From Actinomycetota bacterium (lineage in GTDB: Bacteria; Actinomycetota; UBA4738; HRBIN12), in NCBI GenBank assembly GCA_035697485.1, contig DASSCU010000029.1:62001-126000 (forward strand): a stretch of 64,000 nucleotides of DNA. The letters are read 5' to 3'. The notes under the pieces were generated by a model. That model was not told the DNA's origin, did not search any database, and saw only the letters and a list, made by a program, of their open reading frames with translations. Position 1 is the stretch's first letter. Every line of letters begins with the position of its first letter. Positions 7,611 through 15,469 of this stretch are shown one piece after another. Position numbers and translations under genes: made by a program.

Positions 7611-8416
7611 AGACGGCTCCTGAGGCCCCACAGCTCCGGGAAACAGCGTTTGTCGAGGGTCGAACGCAGGTAGCCCACGCCGCTCGACCCGCCTGTGCCG
7701 CGCTTGGCCCCGATCTCGCGTTCCACCATCAACACGTGCAGGTACCGCCACCGTGCGAGGGCCTCGTCGTGGTCGACCAGGCCCTCGCTGACGGCGAACA
7801 TCTCTCCCTGTTCACGCGCCATCGCCACGAGCGACGACGCGCGCGCCTCGGCATCGTCGTCGGGCATCGGGTAGCCGTGCTGGCGCATCAGGGTGACGAA
7901 CCCGTCCCACAGCGTCGGCTCGGTGAGTCGCCGAGCGAGCCGTTCTCGTTCCTCGGATTCCGCGGCGAGGTCGTCGAGGAACCGCTCGTCCTTCAGACCG
8001 CTCACGAACTCGAGCTCGCGGAACTGCGCCGACTGGAAGCCGCTCGCCGGCGTGAGCACCGCCCGGAACTCGAGGAAGTCCTGAGGGGTCATCGTCTGCA
8101 GCACCTGTATGTGCTCGATCAGCACCCGCTCGATCGCCTGCACGCGCGCGAGCACGTGCCGCGCGCGCTCGGGGTGGTCGTCGACCATCGCGTCGCGCGC
8201 GGCTCCCAGCTCGAAGAGCACCTGCTTGAACCAGAGCTCGTAGGCCTGGTGGACGACGATGAAGAGCAGCTCGTCGTGGACCGGCGGGTCCGACCGCAGC
8301 TGCTGCAGCGAGAGCAGCTCGGGGATCTTCAGGTACGAGCCGTAGGTCAGCAGTCCCTGCTCGGCCTGCTCGGTGAGACGTCCGAACCGCCGCTCCTGCC
8401 GCTCGCCCTCGGTCAT
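7607..8416 (-). CDS. kynA: Tryptophan 2,3-dioxygenase
   Basis: A 269-aa haem dioxygenase that opens the indole ring of L-tryptophan to N-formylkynurenine. Family signatures are LTYGSYLKIPELLSLQ, HQAYELWFKQ, SGFQSAQFRELEF and the haem-ligand region RYLHVLMVEREIGAKRGTGG followed by SSGVGYL. The length matches the short bacterial form. The promoter is unusually clear: TTGACC (8451-8446), 17 nt, TACCGT (8428-8423), then only 6 nt to the ATG with no Shine-Dalgarno, so the transcript is probably leaderless. Its 3' end overlaps the next gene by 4 bp. The kynurenine-type aminotransferase nearby is the only other candidate pathway gene seen. Confidence 0.92.
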   Translation of the reverse strand: MTEGERQERRFGRLTEQAEQGLLTYGSYLKIPELLSLQQLRSDPPVHDELLFIVVHQAYELWFKQVLFELGAARDAMVDDHPERARHVLARVQAIERVLIEHIQVLQTMTPQDFLEFRAVLTPASGFQSAQFRELEFVSGLKDERFLDDLAAESEERERLARRLTEPTLWDGFVTLMRQHGYPMPDDDAEARASSLVAMAREQGEMFAVSEGLVDHDEALARWRYLHVLMVEREIGAKRGTGGSSGVGYLRSTLDKRCFPELWGLRSRL

Positions 8417-8422
8417 GGCGGC

Positions 8423-8451
8423 ACGGTAGGCAGGCGACGCAGCTCGGTCAA
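8423..8451 (-). promoter_or_regulatory. Leaderless promoter of tryptophan dioxygenase
   Basis: On the minus strand TTGACC (8451-8446), 17-nt spacer, TACCGT (8428-8423). The last base of the -10 is 6 nt from the ATG at 8416, placing the transcription start on or next to the start codon. Confidence 0.65.
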
Positions 8452-8479
8452 ACCACCCCTTCGTGTGAGGATGGGACCC

Positions 8480-9796
8480 ATGAGCGAGCGCGCCTCCGAG
8501 CCGATGCCACTGGGGACCGAGATGCCCGAGGGGGTGCGATTCGTCGGGCGCGAGGGCGTCGTGACGCCGAACTGGCTCGGCGACGACCACCCTGCCGACG
8601 CCGATCTCGATGCGTGCGTCGCGTGCGGGTTGTGTCTGCCCCACTGCCCCACGTACCGGCTGACGGGCGAGGAGACGGCGTCGCCGCGAGGGCGCATCAC
8701 GGCGATGCGTGCGGTCGCCGACGGGCTCGCCGAAGTCGACGACACGTTCGCGGCCTTCATGGATCGATGCCTCGTGTGCCGCGCGTGCGAGGACGTCTGC
8801 CCCTCGCACGTGCCGTTCGGCCGCATGATGGAACACGCCCGCACCGAGCTGGAGCCGCGCCGGGCCCCCGGCGCCCGACTCGCGCGGTGGCTCGGACTCG
8901 ACGTCGTGCTGCCGCGACCGTTGCTGATCAGGACCGCCGCCGCGCTGCAGCCGATCGCCCGTCCACTGATGCCGCGCCGCATGCGGGCGCTCGTGCCTCG
9001 CCGGGCGGCGCCGTTCCGCCGACTGCCGGTGGTCAACGAGCCGCCGGCGGGGGTCGAGGTCCGCGGCACGGTCGCGCTGCTCGCCGGCTGCGTACAGGAT
9101 CGGTGGTTCCACGGAGTGAACCTCGCCACGATCAGGGTGCTCGCCCGCGCGGGGTGGCGGGTCACGGTGCCGCGGGACCAGCGATGCTGTGGCGCCCTGC
9201 AGGCACACAACGGAAGGCTCGAGACGGCACGGCGCCTCGCCCGTCGCAACCAGCGAGCGTTCTCGGGCGTCGACCACGTGATCGCGAACGCGGCCGGCTG
9301 CGGGGCGCACATGCGGACCTACGGCGAGCTGGTGGACGGCGCGGAGCTCCCCGTGCGTGACGTCATCGAGTTCCTGCACGACGAGGGGATGGGCTCCGTC
9401 GAGCTCGGCCCGGCCGGCGCCGAGCGCGTCGCCTACCACGACGCCTGCCACGCGCTGCGCGCACAGGGGATCCGCGCTCAGCCACGCGCATTGCTGGGTG
9501 CGATCCCCGATATGCAGCTCGTCGAGATCGCCAACGGCGATCGATGCTGTGGCGCGGCCGGCCTGTACAACGTCACCCAACCCGAACTCGCCGGACGTCT
9601 CCGGCACGAGAAGGCAGAGGCGGTGAGGGCGACGGGCGCACGGGTGATCGCCAGCGCGAACCCCGGTTGCACGATGCAGCTCCTCGCCGGTCTCGAGGAC
9701 CTCGGGGTCGACGCCCGCATCGTGCACCCGATCGAGCTACTCGACGCCGCGATCGAGGCCGGCGCGGGTTCGCGACCCCCTAGGGCCCGGCCCTGA
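8480..9796 (+). CDS. glcF: Glycolate oxidase iron-sulfur subunit GlcF
   Basis: A 438-aa protein with two 4Fe-4S cluster motifs, CVACGLCLPHCP and CLVCRACEDVCP, and two C-terminal CCG domains (QRCCGAL, DRCCGAAG) with their NAAGCG and NPGC partner motifs, the standard GlcF/HdrD-like layout. It passes electrons from the FAD subunits GlcD/GlcE to the quinone pool. ATG 8480 is preferred over the in-frame ATG 8471 because GAGG at 8467-8470 is 9 nt away. The gene is separated from glcDE (ending 1330) by seven kilobases of unrelated genes. Its end overlaps the convergent 9780-11144 gene by 17 bp. Confidence 0.88.
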   Translation: MSERASEPMPLGTEMPEGVRFVGREGVVTPNWLGDDHPADADLDACVACGLCLPHCPTYRLTGEETASPRGRITAMRAVADGLAEVDDTFAAFMDRCLVCRACEDVCPSHVPFGRMMEHARTELEPRRAPGARLARWLGLDVVLPRPLLIRTAAALQPIARPLMPRRMRALVPRRAAPFRRLPVVNEPPAGVEVRGTVALLAGCVQDRWFHGVNLATIRVLARAGWRVTVPRDQRCCGALQAHNGRLETARRLARRNQRAFSGVDHVIANAAGCGAHMRTYGELVDGAELPVRDVIEFLHDEGMGSVELGPAGAERVAYHDACHALRAQGIRAQPRALLGAIPDMQLVEIANGDRCCGAAGLYNVTQPELAGRLRHEKAEAVRATGARVIASANPGCTMQLLAGLEDLGVDARIVHPIELLDAAIEAGAGSRPPRARP

Positions 9797-11144
9797 ACGC
9801 CAGCCCGAGCCGCCGCAAGGCGGGTGACACCGGCTCGGGGCCCAGGGCGCCTCCGACCCATGCGGCGGCGAGTCCTCCCGTCGACCCAGCATCGGTCGCC
9901 GCGAGCGACCCTGCCGTCGCCGGCCACGAGCCGCCGATCGGACCGGCGAGATCGACGCCCACGAGCGGTTGCTCCCCGGCATCGGCCGCGGGAAGGATCA
10001 TCAGCGCGTTCACGACGGGGCGCTCGCCCCCAGGGTCCGATGGCGAGCTCACGACCCCCCTGCCCCGGATCCACATCACGGAGCTGCCGCCGCCGTCGAG
10101 GTTCATGGCCTCCACGGCCCCGAGGTCGACGAAGGTCCGCGCGAACCGTCGCAGGGTCATGCCGACCGACCGTCGCGACCGACCGTCGACCACGACGAGC
10201 AGGAGCGTGCCGTCGCTCGTGACCCCGATCCCCGTCCGAGGATGGCGTCGGCAGAACGACGACCCGCACGAAGGGGCGACGGAGTCGCCGTCGTCGACGA
10301 GTCGCGGCATGCCCCCGACCGAGTCGAGCACCTGCGTCCACCCCACCGACCACGAGAGTCCGACGCGATCGCCGGGCTGCATCGCCTCGATCGCGTCGGC
10401 GCCTTTCCCCCAACGCCTCGACGCGAGCACGACCTGCTCGGATCGCACCCGCGTCGGCGGGGAGACGCATCGGACGGCCTCGACCGTGTAGCTCCGCGAG
10501 ACCCCCGCCTCGAGCGGAGCCCAGCCGAGCGGCCCGTCTGCCCCCAGCCGCGCCCCGCACCCGCTGTCGGGAGGCCGATGGACTGCCCCTCCGTACTTCG
10601 TGAACGCCGCGATCGCACCTGCCGCGGGGCGGTGCGAGTTCCACCCCGAGACCGGGAACCCGAGACCTCCCGCTTCGAGGAACCCGTCGACGACGGGATG
10701 GGGTGGGCCGATGAACGTGGAGGTCTCGTCGTGCGCGACCGCGAAGCTCGTGCCGTTCTGCACCCCGCGACCCATCAGGAGCCCGTCCATCATGAACGGA
10801 TGGACGGGGTACCCGCGGAGCAACCCGAAGTCCCCGTTGATCGCGATCAACGCGCCGTGCGCCCGGCCGATCGTGCTGGGTCGTGCGAACGAGCCCATCG
10901 TCGGACCGCCGGCGCCGAGGTCGATCGTCGTCTCCTGCGCGGGGTCGAGCCGCACGACGTGCACCACCACCGGCCCCGGGCGATCCTTGATCCGCTGGTA
11001 CGTGAGCCCCGGGCCGAGCTTCCCGGGCGACGGCGCGAGGTGTGGCGCCGCGCGCACGGGCACGACCGTCACCGTCAGCACCGACGTCGTCAGGATCGCT
11101 GCTGCCATGCTCACCGCTGCGCCGGCCTTGGAGGTTCCGATCAT
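9780..11144 (-). CDS. Secreted phosphodiester-glycosidase-domain (NAGPA/DUF2233) protein
   Basis: A 454-aa protein with an N-terminal export signal (MIGTSKAGAAVSMAAAILTT, cleavage near VRAAPH). The C-terminal half carries the NAGPA/phosphodiester glycosidase core: RTGIGVTSDGTLLLVVVDGR, then LRRFARTFVDLGAVEAMNLD followed by GGGSSVMWIRG, and earlier AINGDFG. In animals this domain uncovers mannose 6-phosphate; bacterial members are thought to act on phosphodiester-linked glycans or cell-wall polymers. Four cysteines suggest disulfides outside the membrane. The start is taken at the ATG that begins the signal peptide; the longer form adds an arginine-rich tail with no support. Confidence 0.75.
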   Translation of the reverse strand: MIGTSKAGAAVSMAAAILTTSVLTVTVVPVRAAPHLAPSPGKLGPGLTYQRIKDRPGPVVVHVVRLDPAQETTIDLGAGGPTMGSFARPSTIGRAHGALIAINGDFGLLRGYPVHPFMMDGLLMGRGVQNGTSFAVAHDETSTFIGPPHPVVDGFLEAGGLGFPVSGWNSHRPAAGAIAAFTKYGGAVHRPPDSGCGARLGADGPLGWAPLEAGVSRSYTVEAVRCVSPPTRVRSEQVVLASRRWGKGADAIEAMQPGDRVGLSWSVGWTQVLDSVGGMPRLVDDGDSVAPSCGSSFCRRHPRTGIGVTSDGTLLLVVVDGRSRRSVGMTLRRFARTFVDLGAVEAMNLDGGGSSVMWIRGRGVVSSPSDPGGERPVVNALMILPAADAGEQPLVGVDLAGPIGGSWPATAGSLAATDAGSTGGLAAAWVGGALGPEPVSPALRRLGLAFRAGP

Positions 11145-11213
11145 GGTTCGGGCATCGGACCGTGGCGCGGTCAACCTGAAGCGCGGCAGACGGCCGGTGC
11201 CCTCGGGCCGTGC

Positions 11214-11242
11214 TTGACCGGGTCGAGCGGCGGCCCTAGCGT
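11214..11242 (+). promoter_or_regulatory. Promoter of the RDD-family gene
   Basis: TTGACC (11214-11219), 17-nt spacer, TAGCGT (11237-11242). The predicted start near 11249 leaves a leader of about 40 nt to the ATG at 11288, which has a GGGCGG Shine-Dalgarno-like stretch. Confidence 0.5.
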
Positions 11243-11287
11243 CGGGTCGCCCGTGGGGAGAGCCCCCGCCGGGCAAGGGACGGGCGG

Positions 11288-11842
11288 ATGCGATACATCG
11301 GGGTGGGAAGACGGTTCGTTGCCCTCCTCATCGACGGACTGATCACCGCGCTCGCGTGGGTGCCGTTCGCCGAGACGTCGTCGGTCGACGGAGTCTATTC
11401 CATCCGATGGGAGGGCATGGACTTCGTCATCCCCATAGCGATCACCCTCGCCTACTTCGTGGTCCTCGAGGGCGCGTTCGGGGCGACCGTCGGGAAGGTC
11501 GTCCTCGGCATCAGGGTCCGGCGACCCGATGGCTCCCGCATCGGGTTCGGCCCGGCCCTGATCCGCAACCTGGCTCGGGTCGTCGACGCGTTCCCGTACG
11601 TGATCCCGTACCTCGTGGGAGGCATCGCTGTGATCCGCTCGGACACCGACCAGCGGTTGGGCGATCGGTGGGCCACGACCGTGGTGATCCTCGTGGGCAC
11701 CGACGCGAACGCCTCGATCGAGCCGACCGCCGGGGCCGTGACGCCCGCACCACCCGATCCGTTCGCGCTGCCGTCGCCGCCGCCGGGCGCCCATCCCGTC
11801 GACCGGCCGACCTCGCTGCCGCCTCCCCCGCCGGCGCCCTAG
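11288..11842 (+). CDS. RDD-family membrane protein with proline-rich C-terminal tail
   Basis: A 184-aa protein. The N-terminus GRRFVALLIDGLITALAW carries the Arg and Asp residues that name the RDD family; a second helix (FVIPIAITLAYFVVLEGAFG) is followed by TVGKVVLGIRVRRPDG and a third RN/D region (ALIRNLARVVDAFPYVIPYL). RDD proteins are small membrane proteins of mostly unknown role, some linked to cation/proton exchange. About 45 C-terminal residues are proline-rich and probably disordered. It abuts the convergent gene without a gap (stop 11842, next stop begins 11843). Confidence 0.8.
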   Translation: MRYIGVGRRFVALLIDGLITALAWVPFAETSSVDGVYSIRWEGMDFVIPIAITLAYFVVLEGAFGATVGKVVLGIRVRRPDGSRIGFGPALIRNLARVVDAFPYVIPYLVGGIAVIRSDTDQRLGDRWATTVVILVGTDANASIEPTAGAVTPAPPDPFALPSPPPGAHPVDRPTSLPPPPPAP

Positions 11843-12355
11843 CTACCAGCGGGAGTCCCGGGAGTCCAGCGCCGCCCGCCCCGTGCACTCGGTGCCCACG
11901 CCGTAGAGCGGCTCGGCGCGGCCGAGGACGAGCTTCAGGTAGAAGCACGCGTTGGGTGTCGCGCTCACCGCGGCCGCCCAGGTCGTGGCGTCGGCATAGA
12001 CGCTCACCTCACCGAGCCCCGACGACGTCTCGTCGGGCCCGACCACGTTCAGCGCGCCGTCGTCGAGCTGGGCCTCCTCGAGCGACTCGGCGCCGGCACC
12101 CTCGTACGTGCCCGTCGCGGCAAGGACGGAGCGGGCCTCGGCCTCGGCGACGGTCAGATCGTGCTGCGCCCGTCCGATCGTGTTCGCGATCGGACGGTGC
12201 GCGAAGATCTCCACGACGATGATCGCGCTCGCGGCGACGATCGTGCCCAGCACGAGCCAGAACCCTCGGTTCGAACCGCGCCGTTGCGGCGAGGCCGGTG
12301 GCCCTTGACCGAGTTCACGCTCGTAGGCTTCGATGATCTCGTCGTCCTCACGCAT
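11843..12355 (-). CDS. Membrane-anchored secreted protein, paralogue of the 36902-37474 gene
   Basis: A 170-aa protein: short acidic cytoplasmic tail (MREDDEIIEAYERELG), one transmembrane helix (about 36-53), a helical stalk (AQHDLTVAEAEARSVLAA), then a small domain ending in C-FYLKL...YGVGTEC-TGRAAL with two cysteines. The C-terminal domain is clearly related to the one at 36902-37474 (shared Trp-Ala-Ala-Val, Cys-aromatic-Leu, Tyr-Gly-x-Gly, Cys-Thr-Gly-x-Ala-Ala-Leu and terminal Asp-Ser-Trp-like residues). The type-IV-pilin-like build (helix plus disulfide-closed C-terminus) is suggestive only. The start at 12355 gives a normal topology; an upstream in-frame GTG/ATG adds 11 residues. Confidence 0.65.
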   Translation of the reverse strand: MREDDEIIEAYERELGQGPPASPQRRGSNRGFWLVLGTIVAASAIIVVEIFAHRPIANTIGRAQHDLTVAEAEARSVLAATGTYEGAGAESLEEAQLDDGALNVVGPDETSSGLGEVSVYADATTWAAAVSATPNACFYLKLVLGRAEPLYGVGTECTGRAALDSRDSRW

Positions 12356-12397
12356 CGTCGTCAGCCAGCCTAGCCGTCTCGCACCCAAGCACCTGTC

Positions 12398-13597
12398 TCA
12401 CTTTCCCAGGGCCGCGGCCAGGTGCTCGAGGCTCTCGAGGTTGTGTCCCGACAGGAAGACGTCGACGCTCGGCAGCGCAGCCGCCATGCCGCGGGCGAGC
12501 GGCTCGTACCGCGGCGAGCCTTTCAGCGGGTTCACCCAGATCACCCGGTGGGCGAGCCGGCGCAGACGCGCCATCTGTGCTCGCAGCAGCTCGGGGTCGC
12601 CCCGCTCGAGCCCGTCGGAGCAGAACACGACCACGGCGCCTCGCAGGGCCGCGCGCTGGCTCCACCCGTCGAGCAGCGTCTTCAGCGATTCCCCGATGCG
12701 GGTGCCCCCCTCCCAGTCCTCGACCTGCCGCCCGATCTCGTGCAGCGCCCGGTCCGGGTCCTTCGTGCGGAGTGTCCGCGTCACGCGCGTGAGCCTCGTG
12801 CCGAACACGAACGTCTCGACCCGCCTGCCCGCCGCCATCGCGGCGTAGGCGAACTGCATCAACGCGCGCGAGTACGGGGCCATCGACCCGCTGATGTCGA
12901 GGATCAGCACGAGCGGGCGTCGGCGCGCGGTCCGCCCGCGCCAGGCCCGTTCGAACGGCTCGCCCTGGGTGCGCAACGACCGGCGGAGCGTTCGGCGCAG
13001 ATCGAACCGCTCCCCCTTGGGGGACGGGCGGGTACGGCGGGTGCGCTCGACCGGTACCCGCAGCCGGAGCGACCGGATCAGCGCGGCGACGCGGGCCCGC
13101 TCCTCGTCGGTGAGCTCGCCGAACGACTTCGAGCGCAGCACCTCGGCGCCGCTCGCGACGATGCGGATCGACGACTCCTCACCGGGTTCGACCTCTTCGT
13201 CGTCGTCGAGACCGCGCCACTCCGACGCCGCGGCGACCTGTATCTCGAGATCGTCGGGCTGGGGTCCCCAGTCGTAATCGTCGTCGCCCTCGGGTGATGG
13301 CATGGGGAGGTTGAGCTCGATGCTGAGGTCGTCGGTCGTCCGCAGGGACCGGTACCAGTCGTCGAACGCCACGTCGTACGCCTCGAGGTCGTCGCGGCGG
13401 GAGACCATCGTGGTGCGCCCGGCCCAGTAAAGAGAATCGCGGTCCGTGAGCCCGAGGGCGGCGACCGCGCGGACGAACGTCAGGATCCGCCCGGTTCCGA
13501 CGGGAAGCCCACGCGCCCGCAGATCCCGGCCGAGCCCGATCAGCGGGAGGAGCGGGCCTCCCCCGCCGTCACCGGGGACAGCGGTGCGGTCAACCAT
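12398..13597 (-). CDS. coxE: CoxE-like VWA-domain protein
   Basis: A 399-aa protein of the CoxE family. The N-terminal two-thirds is the charged helical CoxE region (LRARGLPVGTGRILTFVRA; RRTLRRSLRTQGEPFERAWR). The C-terminal von Willebrand A domain has the MIDAS motif DISGSMAPYSRAL, the Thr of GGTRIGESL and the Asp of VVFCSDGLERGDPE. CoxE works with the AAA+ ATPase CoxD in assembling the Mo/Cu site of aerobic CO dehydrogenase in Afipia (Oligotropha); related pairs serve other metalloenzymes. It overlaps coxD by 8 bp. Form I and form II CO-dehydrogenase-family operons elsewhere in the window are the likely clients. Confidence 0.82.
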   Translation of the reverse strand: MVDRTAVPGDGGGGPLLPLIGLGRDLRARGLPVGTGRILTFVRAVAALGLTDRDSLYWAGRTTMVSRRDDLEAYDVAFDDWYRSLRTTDDLSIELNLPMPSPEGDDDYDWGPQPDDLEIQVAAASEWRGLDDDEEVEPGEESSIRIVASGAEVLRSKSFGELTDEERARVAALIRSLRLRVPVERTRRTRPSPKGERFDLRRTLRRSLRTQGEPFERAWRGRTARRRPLVLILDISGSMAPYSRALMQFAYAAMAAGRRVETFVFGTRLTRVTRTLRTKDPDRALHEIGRQVEDWEGGTRIGESLKTLLDGWSQRAALRGAVVVFCSDGLERGDPELLRAQMARLRRLAHRVIWVNPLKGSPRYEPLARGMAAALPSVDVFLSGHNLESLEHLAAALGK

Positions 13598-14468
13598 CCT
13601 CGCCGACGACCTCGGCGAGGTGGGCAGCCACGAGCTGCTGGTCCTCGTGATCCTTCACGACGGCTCCCAGCGTTTCGACGGCGAGGGGCTCGGTGAGCCC
13701 GTCGGCGCCCAGGAACGCGAGCGCGTTCGCCCAGTCGATCGTCTCGGCCACGCCGGGCAGCTTGGCGAGGTCGAGCTCCCGCAGGCGCGCGACGGCCTCG
13801 GCGACGTCGTGAGCGAGCGACTCGCTCACATGCGGCGCCCTGGCGCGCACGATCGCGACCTCGCGATCCAGGTGCGGATGATCGATCCAGTGGTACAGGC
13901 ATCGCCGCTTCAGCGCGTCGTGCAGCTCACGCGTGCGGTTCGACGTGACGACGACGGCCGGGGGCGTCTGGGCCGCGACACGCCCCACCTCTGGCACCGT
14001 CACGGCGAATTCGCTCAGGATCTCGAGCAGGAACGCCTCGAACTCGTCGTCGGCGCGGTCGAGCTCGTCGACGAGCAGCACCGCGCTGTCACCCGCCCTG
14101 ATCGCCGCCAGCAGCGGCCGCTCGACGAGGAAGTCCTCCCCGAACAGGTCCTCGACGTGGGTGGCGGCGTCGGCGGCGTCCATCGCGCGCACCGCGATCA
14201 GCTGCCGCGAGTAGTTCCACTCGTACAGGGCCTGCGACGCGTCGATGCCCTCGTAGCACTGCAGCCTGATGAGGTCGCGCCCGAGCAGCTGCGAGAGTGT
14301 CTTCGCGACCTCGGTCTTGCCGACGCCGGCCTCGCCCTCGAGCAGCAACGGCTTGCCGAGCGAGAGCGACAAGTAGATCGCCGTCGCGAGCCCGCGGTCG
14401 GCCAAGTAGGAGTGCTCGCCGAGCGCTGCCTGGAGCTCGTCCACCGAATCGAACGGGAAACCGGGCAT
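13590..14468 (-). CDS. coxD: CoxD-like MoxR-type AAA+ ATPase
   Basis: A 292-aa AAA+ ATPase: Walker A GEAGVGKTEVAKTLS, the CoxD-type LIRLQCYEGIDASQALYEWN segment, Walker B AVLLVDELDRAD, sensor 1 VVVTSNRTREL and arginine-finger region ALKRRCLYHWIDHP. The LQCYEG...LYEW stretch distinguishes CoxD-type MoxR proteins. CoxD is needed to sulfurate the Mo centre and insert copper into CO dehydrogenase. A TACGCT box (14480-14475) lies 6 nt before the ATG with no Shine-Dalgarno, so the coxDE message is probably leaderless and separate from the cox structural operons. Confidence 0.85.
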   Translation of the reverse strand: MPGFPFDSVDELQAALGEHSYLADRGLATAIYLSLSLGKPLLLEGEAGVGKTEVAKTLSQLLGRDLIRLQCYEGIDASQALYEWNYSRQLIAVRAMDAADAATHVEDLFGEDFLVERPLLAAIRAGDSAVLLVDELDRADDEFEAFLLEILSEFAVTVPEVGRVAAQTPPAVVVTSNRTRELHDALKRRCLYHWIDHPHLDREVAIVRARAPHVSESLAHDVAEAVARLRELDLAKLPGVAETIDWANALAFLGADGLTEPLAVETLGAVVKDHEDQQLVAAHLAEVVGEDG

Positions 14469-14474
14469 GCCCAC

Positions 14475-14480
14475 AGCGTA
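14475..14480 (-). promoter_or_regulatory. Leaderless -10 box of coxDE
   Basis: TACGCT on the minus strand, 6 nt upstream of the coxD ATG at 14468. No good -35 hexamer is seen at 16-19 nt. Confidence 0.45.
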
Positions 14481-14505
14481 CCGGCGGGCCGTCGGCAGCG
14501 CAGGT

Positions 14506-15393
14506 CTACAGGCCAATGCCGGATCCGCCCGGCTGGCCGACGGCGCCGGGCACCGGCGGCACCTTGATGCCCTGCTCGGTGATGCGCGCCGTGATCCGCT
14601 CCCGCAGGAAGCGTTCGGCCTCCAGTCGGTTCCCGGGCCGGGTCTGCGCGACCACGCGGACGACCTGGGCGATGTCGGTGAGCTGCACGACGCCGAGCAC
14701 GGAGGGCGCCTCACGGAGCCACGACCGGAGCGGCTCCTCGTTCGCGAGGTGGGCCAGCAGGTCGTCGAGCGCCTGGCGCACCCGGTCGGGGTCCTCGGCG
14801 AGCGCGACGCGCACGTCGACGATCGCCCTGCCCCAGCCACGGGTCTTGTTGCTCGTCACCTGGATCGAGCCGTTCGGCACGATGCTCAGCGTGCCGTCGT
14901 ACTGGCGCACCGCGGTGATCCGCAGCGTGAGCCCCTCGATCGTGCCGCTCACGGGACCGCCCTCGGTCTGCAGGTCGATCACGTCACCGATGTCGAACTG
15001 TCCTTCCAGCGCGATGAAGAGCCCCGCGAGTGTGTCCTTCACCAGCGTCTGCGCACCGAAGCCAAGCGCGACCCCCGCGATGCCGGCGCTGGCGAAGAGA
15101 GGGCCGAGCGGCACCCCGAACTCCGCCAGCAGGTAGAAGCCGATCACGATCCAGATGATCACCTGGAGGGTCGCGGAGACGAGACCCGCGATCGTGGCGA
15201 GGCGCCGTCGGCGCGGCCCTTCCATCGAGTCGTCGGCCACCGCCTCCGCGCGGCGCTCGCAGCGCCGGACCCACGCACGGAGCAGGAACGTGGCGATGAG
15301 CGCGAGCGCCACCGCGAGACCGAGCCGGATGCCGAGGTCGCGCCACCACTCGGTCGAGTATCGGGTGGCGTCGATCGCGGCTTGTGCGAGCAT
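14506..15393 (-). CDS. Small-conductance mechanosensitive channel (MscS family)
   Basis: A 295-aa membrane protein with an N-terminal helix (LGLAVALALIATFLLRAWV), a second (VSATLQVIIWIVIGFYLLAEF) and the glycine/alanine-rich pore helix TM3 (SAGIAGVALGFGAQTLVKDT), followed by the MscS beta domain (GQFDIGDVIDL, GTIEGLTLRITAVRQYDGTL, SIVPNGSI). The channel opens under membrane tension to release solutes in osmotic downshock. GTGGAGCG gives a Shine-Dalgarno just before the ATG. The tail is rich in proline and glycine. It stands 37 bases upstream of coxD on the same strand but has no functional link to it. Confidence 0.9.
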   Translation of the reverse strand: MLAQAAIDATRYSTEWWRDLGIRLGLAVALALIATFLLRAWVRRCERRAEAVADDSMEGPRRRRLATIAGLVSATLQVIIWIVIGFYLLAEFGVPLGPLFASAGIAGVALGFGAQTLVKDTLAGLFIALEGQFDIGDVIDLQTEGGPVSGTIEGLTLRITAVRQYDGTLSIVPNGSIQVTSNKTRGWGRAIVDVRVALAEDPDRVRQALDDLLAHLANEEPLRSWLREAPSVLGVVQLTDIAQVVRVVAQTRPGNRLEAERFLRERITARITEQGIKVPPVPGAVGQPGGSGIGL

Positions 15394-15469
15394 CGCTCCA
15401 CATCCAACAGACGGGGACCGGCAACGTCAAAGTCCCGCGTCGCTCGAGATGGCGCGGCTCGGGAGCCGC

